The notes below the pieces were generated by a model. It searched no databases. It saw only the letters and a list, made by a program, of their open reading frames with translations, and was not told the origin of the DNA. A stretch of 47,242 nt of DNA from an uncultured Bacilli bacterium (lineage in GTDB: Bacteria; Bacillota_I; Bacilli_A; RF39; UBA660), in NCBI GenBank assembly GCA_944359625.1, contig CALVSW010000007.1, positions 1 to 47,242 on the forward strand, given 5' to 3'. The translations under genes and the position numbers were made by a program. Positions 1-7,810 of this stretch are shown in pieces (position 1 is the stretch's first letter; each line of letters starts with the position of its first letter).

Positions 1-246
1 TTATCTTTTTTTTATGCTTTTAATTTAGATATGTATGCCGGATTTGCCACCGGATATATGAATCGCTTAACTTATCTATACCAAAATGGCTATTATTGGT
101 CCATGTCGCCGAGCAGTTTCGACTCTGGCACCTCTGCTGCTCACGAGTTCAATCTGGACGCGTCTGGTTACGCTACCCGCTACTGGGTGACCCGCGGCAT
201 TGGCTTGCGTCCGGTAATCAATCTGCAATCTGATGCTTTTGGGTAA
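1..246 (+). CDS. 3' end of a surface-type protein (putative C-lectin-like/DUF6273-like domain), possible DGR target
   Basis: The reading frame is open from base 1, so the gene begins outside the window; the ATG at 31 is only internal. The visible 81 residues resemble the C-terminus of the protein at 34782-36074: both have a YAG segment, a Trp-Ser/Thr-Met-Ser core and a final GIxxRPVI(N/S)L block. This arrangement is typical of C-lectin-like or DUF6273-like ends. The frame stops soon after that block, whereas the paralogue runs on to a GTLENPYEI-type end. From about 100 to 204 the codons switch abruptly to GC-rich and adenine-poor: I count 15 A in 105 bases and no codon ending in A, while neighbours are dominated by A/T-ending codons. 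The last 29 bases overlap the convergent flippase gene. Function is unknown; a diversified ligand-binding protein is the leading idea, and a foreign GC-rich fragment is the alternative. Confidence 0.7.
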   Translation, partial: LSFFYAFNLDMYAGFATGYMNRLTYLYQNGYYWSMSPSSFDSGTSAAHEFNLDASGYATRYWVTRGIGLRPVINLQSDAFG

Positions 247-1540
247 AATTATTTTTTTTAATTACTAATAATTCATGAACATAACTAGAAACTATATATA
301 TTATATTTAAAAATTCAGCAACAATTAAACCATATAAACCGATTTTTAAAAGAGTAAAAACAAACATTGCTAATAGTTTAATTATGACCCCAATAGTAGT
401 GATTTTTAAAGTGTTTTGTCCGTAACCTAAAGCTTGTAAGATAGCGGATATTGGAGCTTCTAAATAATATAGAAAGAAAAAATAACTTAAGTACTTAATA
501 TAATCTGAACCTAAAGTAGTATTATATATTAATAATAATAATTTATCTCTAAAGATAGTTATAAAAGAAGTGGATATAATGCCTATAAGAAGTGATATAG
601 TAATAATTTGTTTTATTCTTTTTTTTAATAATGTTTTATTAGTACTATTTAATCGTGATATTTCTGGAATCGTAGCTGTACATATTGCTTGAATTAAAAA
701 TGATGGCATAAGTAATAAGGCAATTGAATAAGCATTATATATTCCATATTCTTGGGTAAAGTAAGATGCACTATAACCAACAAAAAGCATCGTATTTGAA
801 AGAATTATTGGCTCGAAGAAATAGCCGATATTACCTATAATTTTACTTGATACTAAAGGAATTGATGCATTTAAAAGTGTATTTATAGTATTTTTATCAT
901 ATTTAAATTCATTAATTTTAAGATTAACATTTTTAGGTAGTAAAAATATAAATGTAATTATACTAGCTAATTCGGTTACTACATTTAATAATAGATAAGA
1001 TAAAATACCTATAATTAATGATTTTTTTACTATCAAAGGTAAAATAAAGATAATAAATAAAATTCTAATAGTTTGTTCAATAATATTTGATATTGTATTA
1101 GGTAGCATTTTTTGCTTCCCATAAAAGTATCCTTTTAATAAACAAGCTAAACCTACATTAGGTAAAGCCATAACTGATCCAATAATAAGAATTTTTACTT
1201 TAGGTTCATGTAATAAATAGGTGGCAATAAAATCACTTCCTAAGATAATGGCTATCATTAAAGAGACATTAAGTAATAAAAGAATTATTACTCCGTGAAG
1301 TATTACTTGTTTACTTCTGATCTTATTTTCTGCTACTATTTTAGAAATGGCAAAAGGCATTCCAAAACCGGCAATCGTAACAGTTAAAGAAAATAATGGG
1401 ACTATTAAAGTGTATAAGCTTATTCCTTCGGGGCCAATAATTCTTGTGTACATAATTTTAATAAAGAAACCTAATGTTTTAGTTATAAAACTACCAATTA
1501 ATAAAATGAGAGTACTTCTTAGAAATTTATTCTTTTGCAT
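218..1540 (-). CDS. spoVB: SpoVB-like MOP-family lipid-linked oligosaccharide flippase
   Basis: This 440-residue polytopic protein has many hydrophobic segments. Its N-terminus (TLILLIGSFITKTLGFF, then a TRIIGPEGISLY segment) is characteristic of the SpoVB/MurJ-type branch of the MOP exporter superfamily. That family flips lipid-linked cell-wall precursors across the membrane. It is shorter than Bacillus SpoVB (about 520 residues). The start is supported by an AGGAG site a few bases upstream. It is divergent from comN, and SpoVB is also a neighbour of comN in Bacillus, which supports the call. The last residues (after VIKKNNF) are read from the GC-rich DNA of the convergent edge gene, so the original C-terminus may have been replaced. 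The name does not imply sporulation. Confidence 0.85.
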   Translation of the reverse strand: MQKNKFLRSTLILLIGSFITKTLGFFIKIMYTRIIGPEGISLYTLIVPLFSLTVTIAGFGMPFAISKIVAENKIRSKQVILHGVIILLLLNVSLMIAIILGSDFIATYLLHEPKVKILIIGSVMALPNVGLACLLKGYFYGKQKMLPNTISNIIEQTIRILFIIFILPLIVKKSLIIGILSYLLLNVVTELASIITFIFLLPKNVNLKINEFKYDKNTINTLLNASIPLVSSKIIGNIGYFFEPIILSNTMLFVGYSASYFTQEYGIYNAYSIALLLMPSFLIQAICTATIPEISRLNSTNKTLLKKRIKQIITISLLIGIISTSFITIFRDKLLLLIYNTTLGSDYIKYLSYFFFLYYLEAPISAILQALGYGQNTLKITTIGVIIKLLAMFVFTLLKIGLYGLIVAEFLNIIYIVSSYVHELLVIKKNNFTQKHQIAD

Positions 1541-1550
1541 CTACTTCTCC

Positions 1551-1579
1551 TTTAAAAAACAAACAAATTAGTATATAAT
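1551..1579 (+). promoter_or_regulatory. Promoter for comN-rel-dtd
   Basis: A perfect -10 TATAAT (1574-1579) lies 17 bases after a weak -35 TTTAAA (1551-1556). Transcription would begin near 1586, which favours the comN start at 1615 over the in-frame ATG at 1585. Confidence 0.6.
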
Positions 1580-1614
1580 AATATATGAATTTGCAATTGA
1601 ATTTAGGTGTTAAA

Positions 1615-1893
1615 ATGAGTGATATTATATTTAATAATTTATTAGAGTTAAAATTAAGAGTTAAACCTGCTTTAAATTCTAAAGTTAAAGAGATGCGTTT
1701 AAAAGGTATTAATTATGTTAATAGTGATGACATTTGGGAATATCTACGTCTTTTTAAATGGAGTAATTCTAGTAATCTTAATTTAGCTACTATTGTTGAT
1801 GATATTTTAAATACTGATTATAATAAATTTAATCGCTTTGTTTTAGATAGATTAGGTAAAAAAGTAGAATTGCCTAAAATAAAGGAGGAATAA
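1615..1893 (+). CDS. comN: ComN-type post-transcriptional regulator
   Basis: This 92-residue soluble protein resembles the Bacillus ComN (YrzD) family, a small post-transcriptional regulator tied to comE mRNA in B. subtilis. The typical helical N-terminus (LLELKLRVKPALNSKVKEM), the NYVNSDDIWEYL segment and the LNLATIVDDIL segment are visible. I chose the ATG at 1615 because AGGTG sits six bases before it and the upstream ATG at 1585 would fall at the transcription start. Position between a SpoVB gene and rel matches the Bacillus order. It ends two bases before the rel start, whose ribosome site is inside comN, so the two are probably co-expressed. The comE target itself is not in the window. 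Confidence 0.75.
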   Translation: MSDIIFNNLLELKLRVKPALNSKVKEMRLKGINYVNSDDIWEYLRLFKWSNSSNLNLATIVDDILNTDYNKFNRFVLDRLGKKVELPKIKEE

Positions 1894-1895
1894 AG

Positions 1896-4040
1896 TTGAA
1901 TAAAGAATTAACATATGAAGAATTTATAAATAAAGTTAAGACTTATATTAATGATGAAGAAGAATTAGACTATATTCATAAAGCTTATTTATTTGCTAGT
2001 GAAGCTCATAAAGGTAGAAAAAGATTAAATAATGAATCTTATATTAGTCATCCTTTAAATGTTGCCATGATTTTAACTGATTTAAATGTTGATTATGTAA
2101 CTTTATGTGGAGCATTATTACATGAAACTGTAAATCATGGTGGTAAAACGGTAAAGGAGATACAAGAAAATTTTGGCCCAGAAATAGCTGATATCGTTAA
2201 GTGTATTTCCAAGATTAATAAATTAACTTTAAATGATGATAAATTAAGTTCGGCAATATATTTAAGAAAAGTATTAGTAGGATTATGTGAAGATGTTAGA
2301 GTCTTATATATAAAATTAGCAGATAGATTACATAATATGCGTACTATTTGGGCATTAGATCCTGAAAGTCAAATTAAAAAAGCTAATGAAACTATTTCGG
2401 TACTCATTCCTATTGCTCATCGTTTAGGTATTAATAGTATTAAATCAGAATTAGAAGATTTATCTTTAAGATATACTAAACCAGATATATATAAAGAAAT
2501 AGAAGAAAAATTAAATAATTCTAAAACAACATTAAATGAAGAATTAGAATTAATGAAACAAAGTTTATGTGATATTTTAGAAGAACAAGGAATTAAATAT
2601 CATATTAAAGCTCGAGTTAAAAGTATTCATAGTATATATGAAAAGATGGCTAAGGGTAAAAAATTTAATGAAATATATGATATTTTAGCTTTAAGAATTA
2701 TTGTTGATAAAGTTAGTGATTGTTATCAAATATTAGGATTAATTCATGCTAAATATCGTCCTTTACCAAAACGTTTTAAAGATTATATTGCTATGCCTAA
2801 GGAAAATATGTATCAGTCTTTACATACTTCAGTATTTGGTATCGATGGTTATGTCTATGAAATTCAAATTAGAACTGAAGAAATGGATGAAATTGCTGAA
2901 AAAGGTATTGCTTCCCATTGGTCTTATAAAGAACACACATCTGGTGCTATTAAAAATGTTTTTGAACAAAAATTAGAATTATTTCGTAATTTAATTGAAC
3001 AACAATTAGATAATACAGATGCTGAAATTGGTGAAAAAATAAAGTTAGAAGCATTAAGTCAAAATATTTATTGCTTTACTCCTAAGGGGGATGTTGTAGA
3101 ACTTCCTGCCGGCGCAACCCCAGTTGACTTTGCTTATCGTATTCATTCAAAAGTTGGTGATACGATGGTTGGTGCTATTGTAAATGATAATATCGTTAAC
3201 TTAAATCAAGAATTAAATGATGGCGATATTGTTAATATTAAAACTAATCCTAATAGTACGCCTAATAAAGAATGGTTAAATTTTGTTAAAACATCCCAAG
3301 CCCGTAATAAAATTAAGTCATACTTTTCTAAACGAGATAGAGAGTTATATATTACAAAGGGAAAAGATTTATTAGAAAAAGAAATTAGACATCAAAAACT
3401 AAGCTTTAATGAAGTTTTAAATAGTAATAATATTAATAAAATATGTCATGATTTAAAATTAGATAATTTAGAAGATATTTATTTAAGTATAGGTTCTTTA
3501 AGATATACGCCATCTTATATTATTAATATAGCTTATGAAGATAAAAAAGATGTTAAAGATATCTTATTAGAAAGAGTAAGTAATCATAAAAAAGAAGATA
3601 TTAATTATAAGAGTGATGTTATAGTAGCTGGAGCTGGTGATATTAAAGTATCTTTAGCTAAATGTTGTAAGCCTATTAAAGGTGATGAGATAGTAGGATA
3701 TATTACTAAAGGTGCGGGAATATCAGTTCATCGTAAAAATTGTCCAAATATTATCGATAGTAAAAGATTAATTGATGTATCATGGAATACTAATAATGAT
3801 AATAATTATTATACTGATATTGAAGTTAGTGTTTATAATGGAAAGAATTATTTAGCTGATATAATAGCACTAGCCACTTTAAAAGGAATTATAATTGATG
3901 CTGTAAGTACTAAGGTAAATGAATCTTTAGTAAAATATAAATTGACTATTAAATTAAAAGATTTAGCTTCTTTAAATAATTTTATTAATGCTTTATATAG
4001 TAAGTCTTATATTAACAATATAGAAAGAGTAGGAAGTTAA
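1896..4040 (+). CDS. relA: RelA/SpoT-family (p)ppGpp synthetase with substituted hydrolase motif
   Basis: At 714 residues this is a full-length long Rel enzyme: HD hydrolase domain (about 25-160), synthetase (about 235-345), TGS (390-450), a conserved-cysteine region (C590, C591, H612, C616) and a C-terminal ACT domain (640-714). The synthetase keeps RFKDYIAMPK (293-302), YQSLHT and EIQIRT, so it should transfer pyrophosphate from ATP to GDP/GTP. In the hydrolase domain H52, H76, D143 and N147 are kept, but the usual HDxxED motif reads H76-E77-T-V-N80-H81. The catalytic Glu-Asp pair is therefore replaced, and (p)ppGpp breakdown is probably weak or absent (inference). The start is TTG at 1896, set by a strong AAAGGAGG at 1881-1888. 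It overlaps dtd by one base. Confidence 0.95.
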   Translation: MNKELTYEEFINKVKTYINDEEELDYIHKAYLFASEAHKGRKRLNNESYISHPLNVAMILTDLNVDYVTLCGALLHETVNHGGKTVKEIQENFGPEIADIVKCISKINKLTLNDDKLSSAIYLRKVLVGLCEDVRVLYIKLADRLHNMRTIWALDPESQIKKANETISVLIPIAHRLGINSIKSELEDLSLRYTKPDIYKEIEEKLNNSKTTLNEELELMKQSLCDILEEQGIKYHIKARVKSIHSIYEKMAKGKKFNEIYDILALRIIVDKVSDCYQILGLIHAKYRPLPKRFKDYIAMPKENMYQSLHTSVFGIDGYVYEIQIRTEEMDEIAEKGIASHWSYKEHTSGAIKNVFEQKLELFRNLIEQQLDNTDAEIGEKIKLEALSQNIYCFTPKGDVVELPAGATPVDFAYRIHSKVGDTMVGAIVNDNIVNLNQELNDGDIVNIKTNPNSTPNKEWLNFVKTSQARNKIKSYFSKRDRELYITKGKDLLEKEIRHQKLSFNEVLNSNNINKICHDLKLDNLEDIYLSIGSLRYTPSYIINIAYEDKKDVKDILLERVSNHKKEDINYKSDVIVAGAGDIKVSLAKCCKPIKGDEIVGYITKGAGISVHRKNCPNIIDSKRLIDVSWNTNNDNNYYTDIEVSVYNGKNYLADIIALATLKGIIIDAVSTKVNESLVKYKLTIKLKDLASLNNFINALYSKSYINNIERVGS

Positions 4041-4483
4041 TGCGTGTTGTTGTTCAAAGAAGTGGTAATTCCGAAGTTATTGTTAATAATAATATTGTAG
4101 GAAAAATTGATAAAGGTTTAGTTATTTTAGTAGGTTTTACTCAAGGTGATTCATTAAATGATATTGAATATTTAGTAAAAAAAATTATAAACTTAAGAAT
4201 ATTTCTCGATGATAAAGGTTTATTAAATAAATCAATACTAGATATAAAAGGAAGGATATTATCTATTTCGCAATTTACATTATATGCTGATACTAAAAAA
4301 GGAAATCGTCCTAGTTTTATTAAAGCTTTAAATAAAGATGAAGCTTTAAATTTATATAATATGTTTAATGATTGTTTAAAAAAATATGTATCTGTAGAAA
4401 CGGGTATTTTTGGGGCGGATATGTTGGTTAAAATAAATAATGAGGGGCCAATAACAATAATTATAGATTCAAAAGATAGGTAG
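4040..4483 (+). CDS. dtd: D-aminoacyl-tRNA deacylase
   Basis: This is a 147-residue DTD-family protein of normal length. It hydrolyses D-amino acids, and glycine mischarged on tRNA-Ala, from tRNA in the cytoplasm. Family motifs are clear: the N-terminal MRVVVQRSGNSEV strand, the active-site SISQFTLYAD segment (SQxT) and the NEGPITI segment (GPxT) near the C-terminus. The ATG shares a base with the rel stop codon (TAATG), implying translational coupling. The rel-dtd order is the same as in Bacillus. Confidence 0.96.
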   Translation: MRVVVQRSGNSEVIVNNNIVGKIDKGLVILVGFTQGDSLNDIEYLVKKIINLRIFLDDKGLLNKSILDIKGRILSISQFTLYADTKKGNRPSFIKALNKDEALNLYNMFNDCLKKYVSVETGIFGADMLVKINNEGPITIIIDSKDR

Positions 4484-4492
4484 GTGTGATTT

Positions 4493-5830
4493 ATGTATAA
4501 TGATTTAGCTGGGGCAATGTATGAACAAGAAGAAAAAAAGAAAAGTGATATGTTCCATCGTCGTAAAGTTTTAAGAAAAAGAATATGTGCGGTTATCTTT
4601 TTATTAATATTATTAAGTTACTTTGTTATTTTATTAATAGATACAGGAAGATATAAAAATGGATTAAAACCATTAATAACTATTAAAGAAGAAACTAAAG
4701 AGTATGATGATGGTACTGTAAAAACTTATTATTCTTTAGGTTGGATATTTAGAGAGTATAATCGTGAAACCATTAAAGATTCAGAAATGGTACCATTTTG
4801 GAAAGAAATTAGAATGGACGATGTTTTAAATCGTGTAAATGATGGCAATTTACCTGCAATTGAAACTGATTATATTATTCCAGATAATTCGCAAATGTAT
4901 GAAAAAGTTAGTGGTGTCTTATTCTTTTATAATGGAGAAGAGTTATTAGATACTTATAAATGTTTATGGTCAGAATATGATTGTGAAATAACATCTAGTA
5001 CTATTTATCCAGAAGATACTGACCAGTTAGATCCAGTTAAAATGGGAGTAATTGATAATCGTTATGTTTTCATACGTGAGTATCGTAGTAGATATACTGA
5101 GGTTGAAGAAAGTACAATCTATTTATATGATATTAAAGCTAAAAAGCTAATTGCTGAATATGAAGATATTCGTTACTCTACAATTGGTGATGATAATAAA
5201 GGTTATATTGATTCTTCTAAATATATTATTAAAAAGAATGGTAAATGGGGTATTGATCAAGTAGTAAAAGGAAAGGTTACTAATTATGTTGATTATTTAT
5301 ACGATGAAATAAATTATGATCCAAGTAGTAAACGTTATATCTTCCATGATAGTAATGGTTATTTAGTATATGATGCTTTTAGTAATACTAAAACTAGTTA
5401 TATTCCAGAGGCTATTAGTAATATTTATGTAGTAAATGATGAAGTATATATGATGACTAAAGTGCCTAATGAAGAAGAATTTAATACTTATTTTTATAAA
5501 GTCTATAATAGTGCTGGAACTAATATTTTTAGCGATGATACAATTCTTTATTTAGAAATATTTAGTAATTTTATGGTTTATATAAAAAATAAAGAAGTAT
5601 GTATAGTTGATTTTAATGGTCAAAAACTTAATAAAGAAGCAATACCTATTTATTTTGAAATGAGTAATTATGGAGTTAAACCTTTATATATAAGTTTAAA
5701 TGGGAATGAGTTAAAAATTTCAACACCTAAAGAAAGTACCCGAACGCATTATACGGATGAATATTACTATAATATTGAAGATTTTAGTTTAACTAGAAAA
5801 AGAGTTAATGTAAAAGAAACATTAGAATAA
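4493..5830 (+). CDS. Single-pass membrane protein with large extracytoplasmic domain, unknown function
   Basis: This 445-residue protein has a basic cytoplasmic N-terminus (about 1-30), one hydrophobic segment (about 31-50) and a long hydrophilic outer domain. The outer part contains a KKNGKWGI stretch near residue 250, resembling a single WG-type repeat, and further beta-rich YD/YI segments that may form a propeller- or WG-like fold. I see no catalytic motif and no sorting signal. AGGTG overlapping the dtd stop codon serves as ribosome site, so it is likely the last gene of the comN-rel-dtd run or the first of a run into the sigma gene. Function cannot be assigned from sequence. Confidence 0.8.
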   Translation: MYNDLAGAMYEQEEKKKSDMFHRRKVLRKRICAVIFLLILLSYFVILLIDTGRYKNGLKPLITIKEETKEYDDGTVKTYYSLGWIFREYNRETIKDSEMVPFWKEIRMDDVLNRVNDGNLPAIETDYIIPDNSQMYEKVSGVLFFYNGEELLDTYKCLWSEYDCEITSSTIYPEDTDQLDPVKMGVIDNRYVFIREYRSRYTEVEESTIYLYDIKAKKLIAEYEDIRYSTIGDDNKGYIDSSKYIIKKNGKWGIDQVVKGKVTNYVDYLYDEINYDPSSKRYIFHDSNGYLVYDAFSNTKTSYIPEAISNIYVVNDEVYMMTKVPNEEEFNTYFYKVYNSAGTNIFSDDTILYLEIFSNFMVYIKNKEVCIVDFNGQKLNKEAIPIYFEMSNYGVKPLYISLNGNELKISTPKESTRTHYTDEYYYNIEDFSLTRKRVNVKETLE

Positions 5831-5857
5831 TTTAATATCCAGGGGGTTATGGAAAAT

Positions 5858-7057
5858 ATGGAAGATATATTAAATTTAAATAAATCTGATTTCGATAGTG
5901 CTTTTATTAAAAATACGATTGAATTTATTGAAAATTATCTAGATTTTCATAATAATGTAGATAAAAATCTTTTAGAATTAAAAAAGTTATTTACTTTATT
6001 TAAAAAAATTAACTATAAATTTGATAGTGAAGAATTGTTAGAATTAATTGATAGTAGTCCTTTATTAGAAGAATTACTTATAAATGTAAATTCTAACTAT
6101 TTAGATTTAAAAAAAGCAAATAAAATAGATTCAGATTTAGAACAACTTTTAGCAATATATCATTTAAAAGACAATAAGTTTAATCAGGAAAACACTGATG
6201 ATAATTTAAAAATATATTTATCAGATATTAAGAGGATGCCTTTACTTACAATTGAAGAAGAACATGAATTATTTAAAAGAATTGCTAATAATGATTTAGA
6301 AGCTAGAAAAATTGTTATTGAAAGAAATTTAAAATTAGTAGTTAAGATTGCTAGAAAATATGCAGGATATGGTTTTGAATTAGAGGAATTAATTCAAGAA
6401 GGAAATCTTGGCTTAATTCGTGCTGTGGAAAAATATGATTATCAAAAAAGTATACATTTTTCGTTTTATGCTCATAGATGGATAGAGGTTTACATTGAAA
6501 AAAAGATTAATAAATTGACAAGTATAGTAACTATTCCTGAAAATATTGTTTCTAGTTTACCAAAATTTAAAAAGTGCGTTGAGAATTTAAAGAAAAGTTT
6601 AAACCGTATGCCTACTATAGAGGAGATATCTTCGAGTTTTCATGTTTCCAAATTATCTGTAAAAAAATATTTTTTTGCGATACAGGTAAGAGGATCAGTT
6701 AGTTTAGATGAGCCTTTAACGAGTTATTCAGATACTGATTTTAAAGATTATTTAGTAGATGATTCTTTATCTGTAGAACAAGTATATGAACAAAAAAGAT
6801 TATATGAAGATTTAGATTATATTTTAAGACGTTGTAATTTTAAAGAAAGAACTTTAAATATTTTAAGATTAAGATATGGCCTTAATGGCAATGAACCCAA
6901 ATCCTATGAACAAATTGCACGTATTTTTAATATATCACGGCAAAGAGTTGTTCAAATTGAGAAAGAGGCTTTGAAAAAAATAAGAAGAAGAAAAGAATCT
7001 TTGGCATTAATTCAATATTTAGATAATGCTAAAGATCTTACTTTAAAATTAAAATAA
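5858..7057 (+). CDS. Sigma-70 family RNA polymerase sigma factor with divergent -10 recognition region
   Basis: This 399-residue RpoD-type sigma factor has an acidic/hydrophobic N-terminal part (about 1-112) unlike standard region 1.1. It is followed by region 1.2 (about 115-147), region 2 with LKLVVKIARKYAGYG and LIQEGNLGLIRAVEKYDY, region 3, and region 4.2 (SYEQIARIFNISRQRVVQIEKEAL). Regions 2.1, 2.2 and 4.2 are well kept. In region 2.3-2.4 the usual TYATWWIRQ reads FYAHRWIEV: the first Trp of the melting pair is Arg, and the Arg-Gln used for -10 contact is Glu-Val. It is thus probably an alternative factor or one with altered promoter specificity, with a housekeeping sigma elsewhere. The ATG at 5849 lies only two bases after AGGGGG (5841-5846), so I prefer 5858 at eleven bases. 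Confidence 0.88.
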   Translation: MEDILNLNKSDFDSAFIKNTIEFIENYLDFHNNVDKNLLELKKLFTLFKKINYKFDSEELLELIDSSPLLEELLINVNSNYLDLKKANKIDSDLEQLLAIYHLKDNKFNQENTDDNLKIYLSDIKRMPLLTIEEEHELFKRIANNDLEARKIVIERNLKLVVKIARKYAGYGFELEELIQEGNLGLIRAVEKYDYQKSIHFSFYAHRWIEVYIEKKINKLTSIVTIPENIVSSLPKFKKCVENLKKSLNRMPTIEEISSSFHVSKLSVKKYFFAIQVRGSVSLDEPLTSYSDTDFKDYLVDDSLSVEQVYEQKRLYEDLDYILRRCNFKERTLNILRLRYGLNGNEPKSYEQIARIFNISRQRVVQIEKEALKKIRRRKESLALIQYLDNAKDLTLKLK

Positions 7058-7065
7058 TAATATCA

Positions 7066-7095
7066 TTGTTATAACTAGTTAAAATGTGTTAAAAT
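7066..7095 (+). promoter_or_regulatory. Promoter for prepilin-like gene
   Basis: A -35 TTGTTA (7066-7071) and a -10 TAAAAT (7090-7095) are separated by 18 bases just upstream of the pilin-like gene. Confidence 0.45.
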
Positions 7096-7115
7096 ATATT
7101 TGTTAGAGGTTGGAT

Positions 7116-7478
7116 ATGAAAAAGAATGGCTATACTTTAATTGAATTAATTATCCTGATTGGAGCACTAGGACTAGTAACATTATTTGTTGTACCTAAAC
7201 TAAGTACTGCTTTTTATGATAATAGTGAAGAACTATATGAATCTAGTCTTAATGTTTATTTGCATAGTGCAACTCTTTATGGAAATAATGTAGTAAAAGA
7301 AGAAGTAAAAACTAATGATAATTATATTATTACTATAAAAGATTTAGTAGATGCGGGATATGCTACTTTAATAAATGGAGATATTCTTGATGTTAATGGC
7401 AATTCAATGTTAGGCATTAAAATAAAACTTATTTATGATAGTAGTACTGATTCAGTATATGCTGAAGTTCTTGATTAG
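7116..7478 (+). CDS. Type IV pilin-like (pseudopilin) protein with prepilin methylation motif
   Basis: The first residues, MKKNGYTLIELIILIGALG, form a classic prepilin leader: a short basic leader, cleavage expected after Gly, a processed N-terminus Tyr-Thr-Leu-Ile-Glu with Glu at position 5, then one long hydrophobic helix. A globular domain of about 85 residues follows. It would be cut by a prepilin peptidase and assembled into a pilus or pseudopilus, but no peptidase gene is in the window. The ATG at 7116 is preferred over the upstream in-frame TTG at 7110, because AGAGGT ends five bases before it. It stands alone between the sigma gene and rpoZ. It could be a substrate of the Tad-like machine at 42-47 kb, although those systems usually use a different pilin class. 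Confidence 0.8.
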   Translation: MKKNGYTLIELIILIGALGLVTLFVVPKLSTAFYDNSEELYESSLNVYLHSATLYGNNVVKEEVKTNDNYIITIKDLVDAGYATLINGDILDVNGNSMLGIKIKLIYDSSTDSVYAEVLD

Positions 7479-7535
7479 TAAATAAAGTGTAAAATATTAT
7501 ATTAATGTGTATATATATTTAAAAATATTTAGTAT

Positions 7536-7541
7536 TATAAT
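7536..7541 (+). promoter_or_regulatory. -10 element for rpoZ
   Basis: A perfect TATAAT lies 20 bases before the rpoZ start; no convincing -35 is visible. An AAGGAG ribosome site follows at 7547-7552. Confidence 0.4.
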
Positions 7542-7561
7542 AATACAAGGAGCTGATTAGA

Positions 7562-7759
7562 ATGTTATATCCATCAATTGATAAAATGCTTAATATAGTA
7601 GATTCTAAGTACAAATTAGTTCATATAATTTCTAGAAGAAGTAAGCAAATGATTGAGAATAAACACTTTCAAATGAAGGAAAGTGAATATAAGAGTAAAA
7701 AGGAACTAGGCCGCGCATTAGAAGAATTAGAACATGGATTAATCAAAGTTATTGGTTAA
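7562..7759 (+). CDS. rpoZ: RNA polymerase omega subunit
   Basis: This 65-residue protein matches the omega family: it opens MLYPSIDKMLNIVDSKYKLV, continues into an IISRRSKQM helix, and ends with GRALEELEHGLIKVIG. Omega binds the beta-prime subunit and helps assemble core polymerase. The length is normal for Bacilli. An AAGGAG site nine bases upstream of the ATG fixes the start. In Bacillus rpoZ sits next to gmk and coaBC; here it precedes polA, so the context is rearranged. Confidence 0.9.
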   Translation: MLYPSIDKMLNIVDSKYKLVHIISRRSKQMIENKHFQMKESEYKSKKELGRALEELEHGLIKVIG

Positions 7760-7810
7760 TCTTTTTTCTCGTTAAAAAATGTAGTATGATAGTAAAAGAA
7801 ATGAGGATGT

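Noticed and set aside
1347..1571. Plus-strand open frame opposite the flippase
   Set aside because: It is the mirror of the strongly supported flippase gene, with no ribosome site or known motif.
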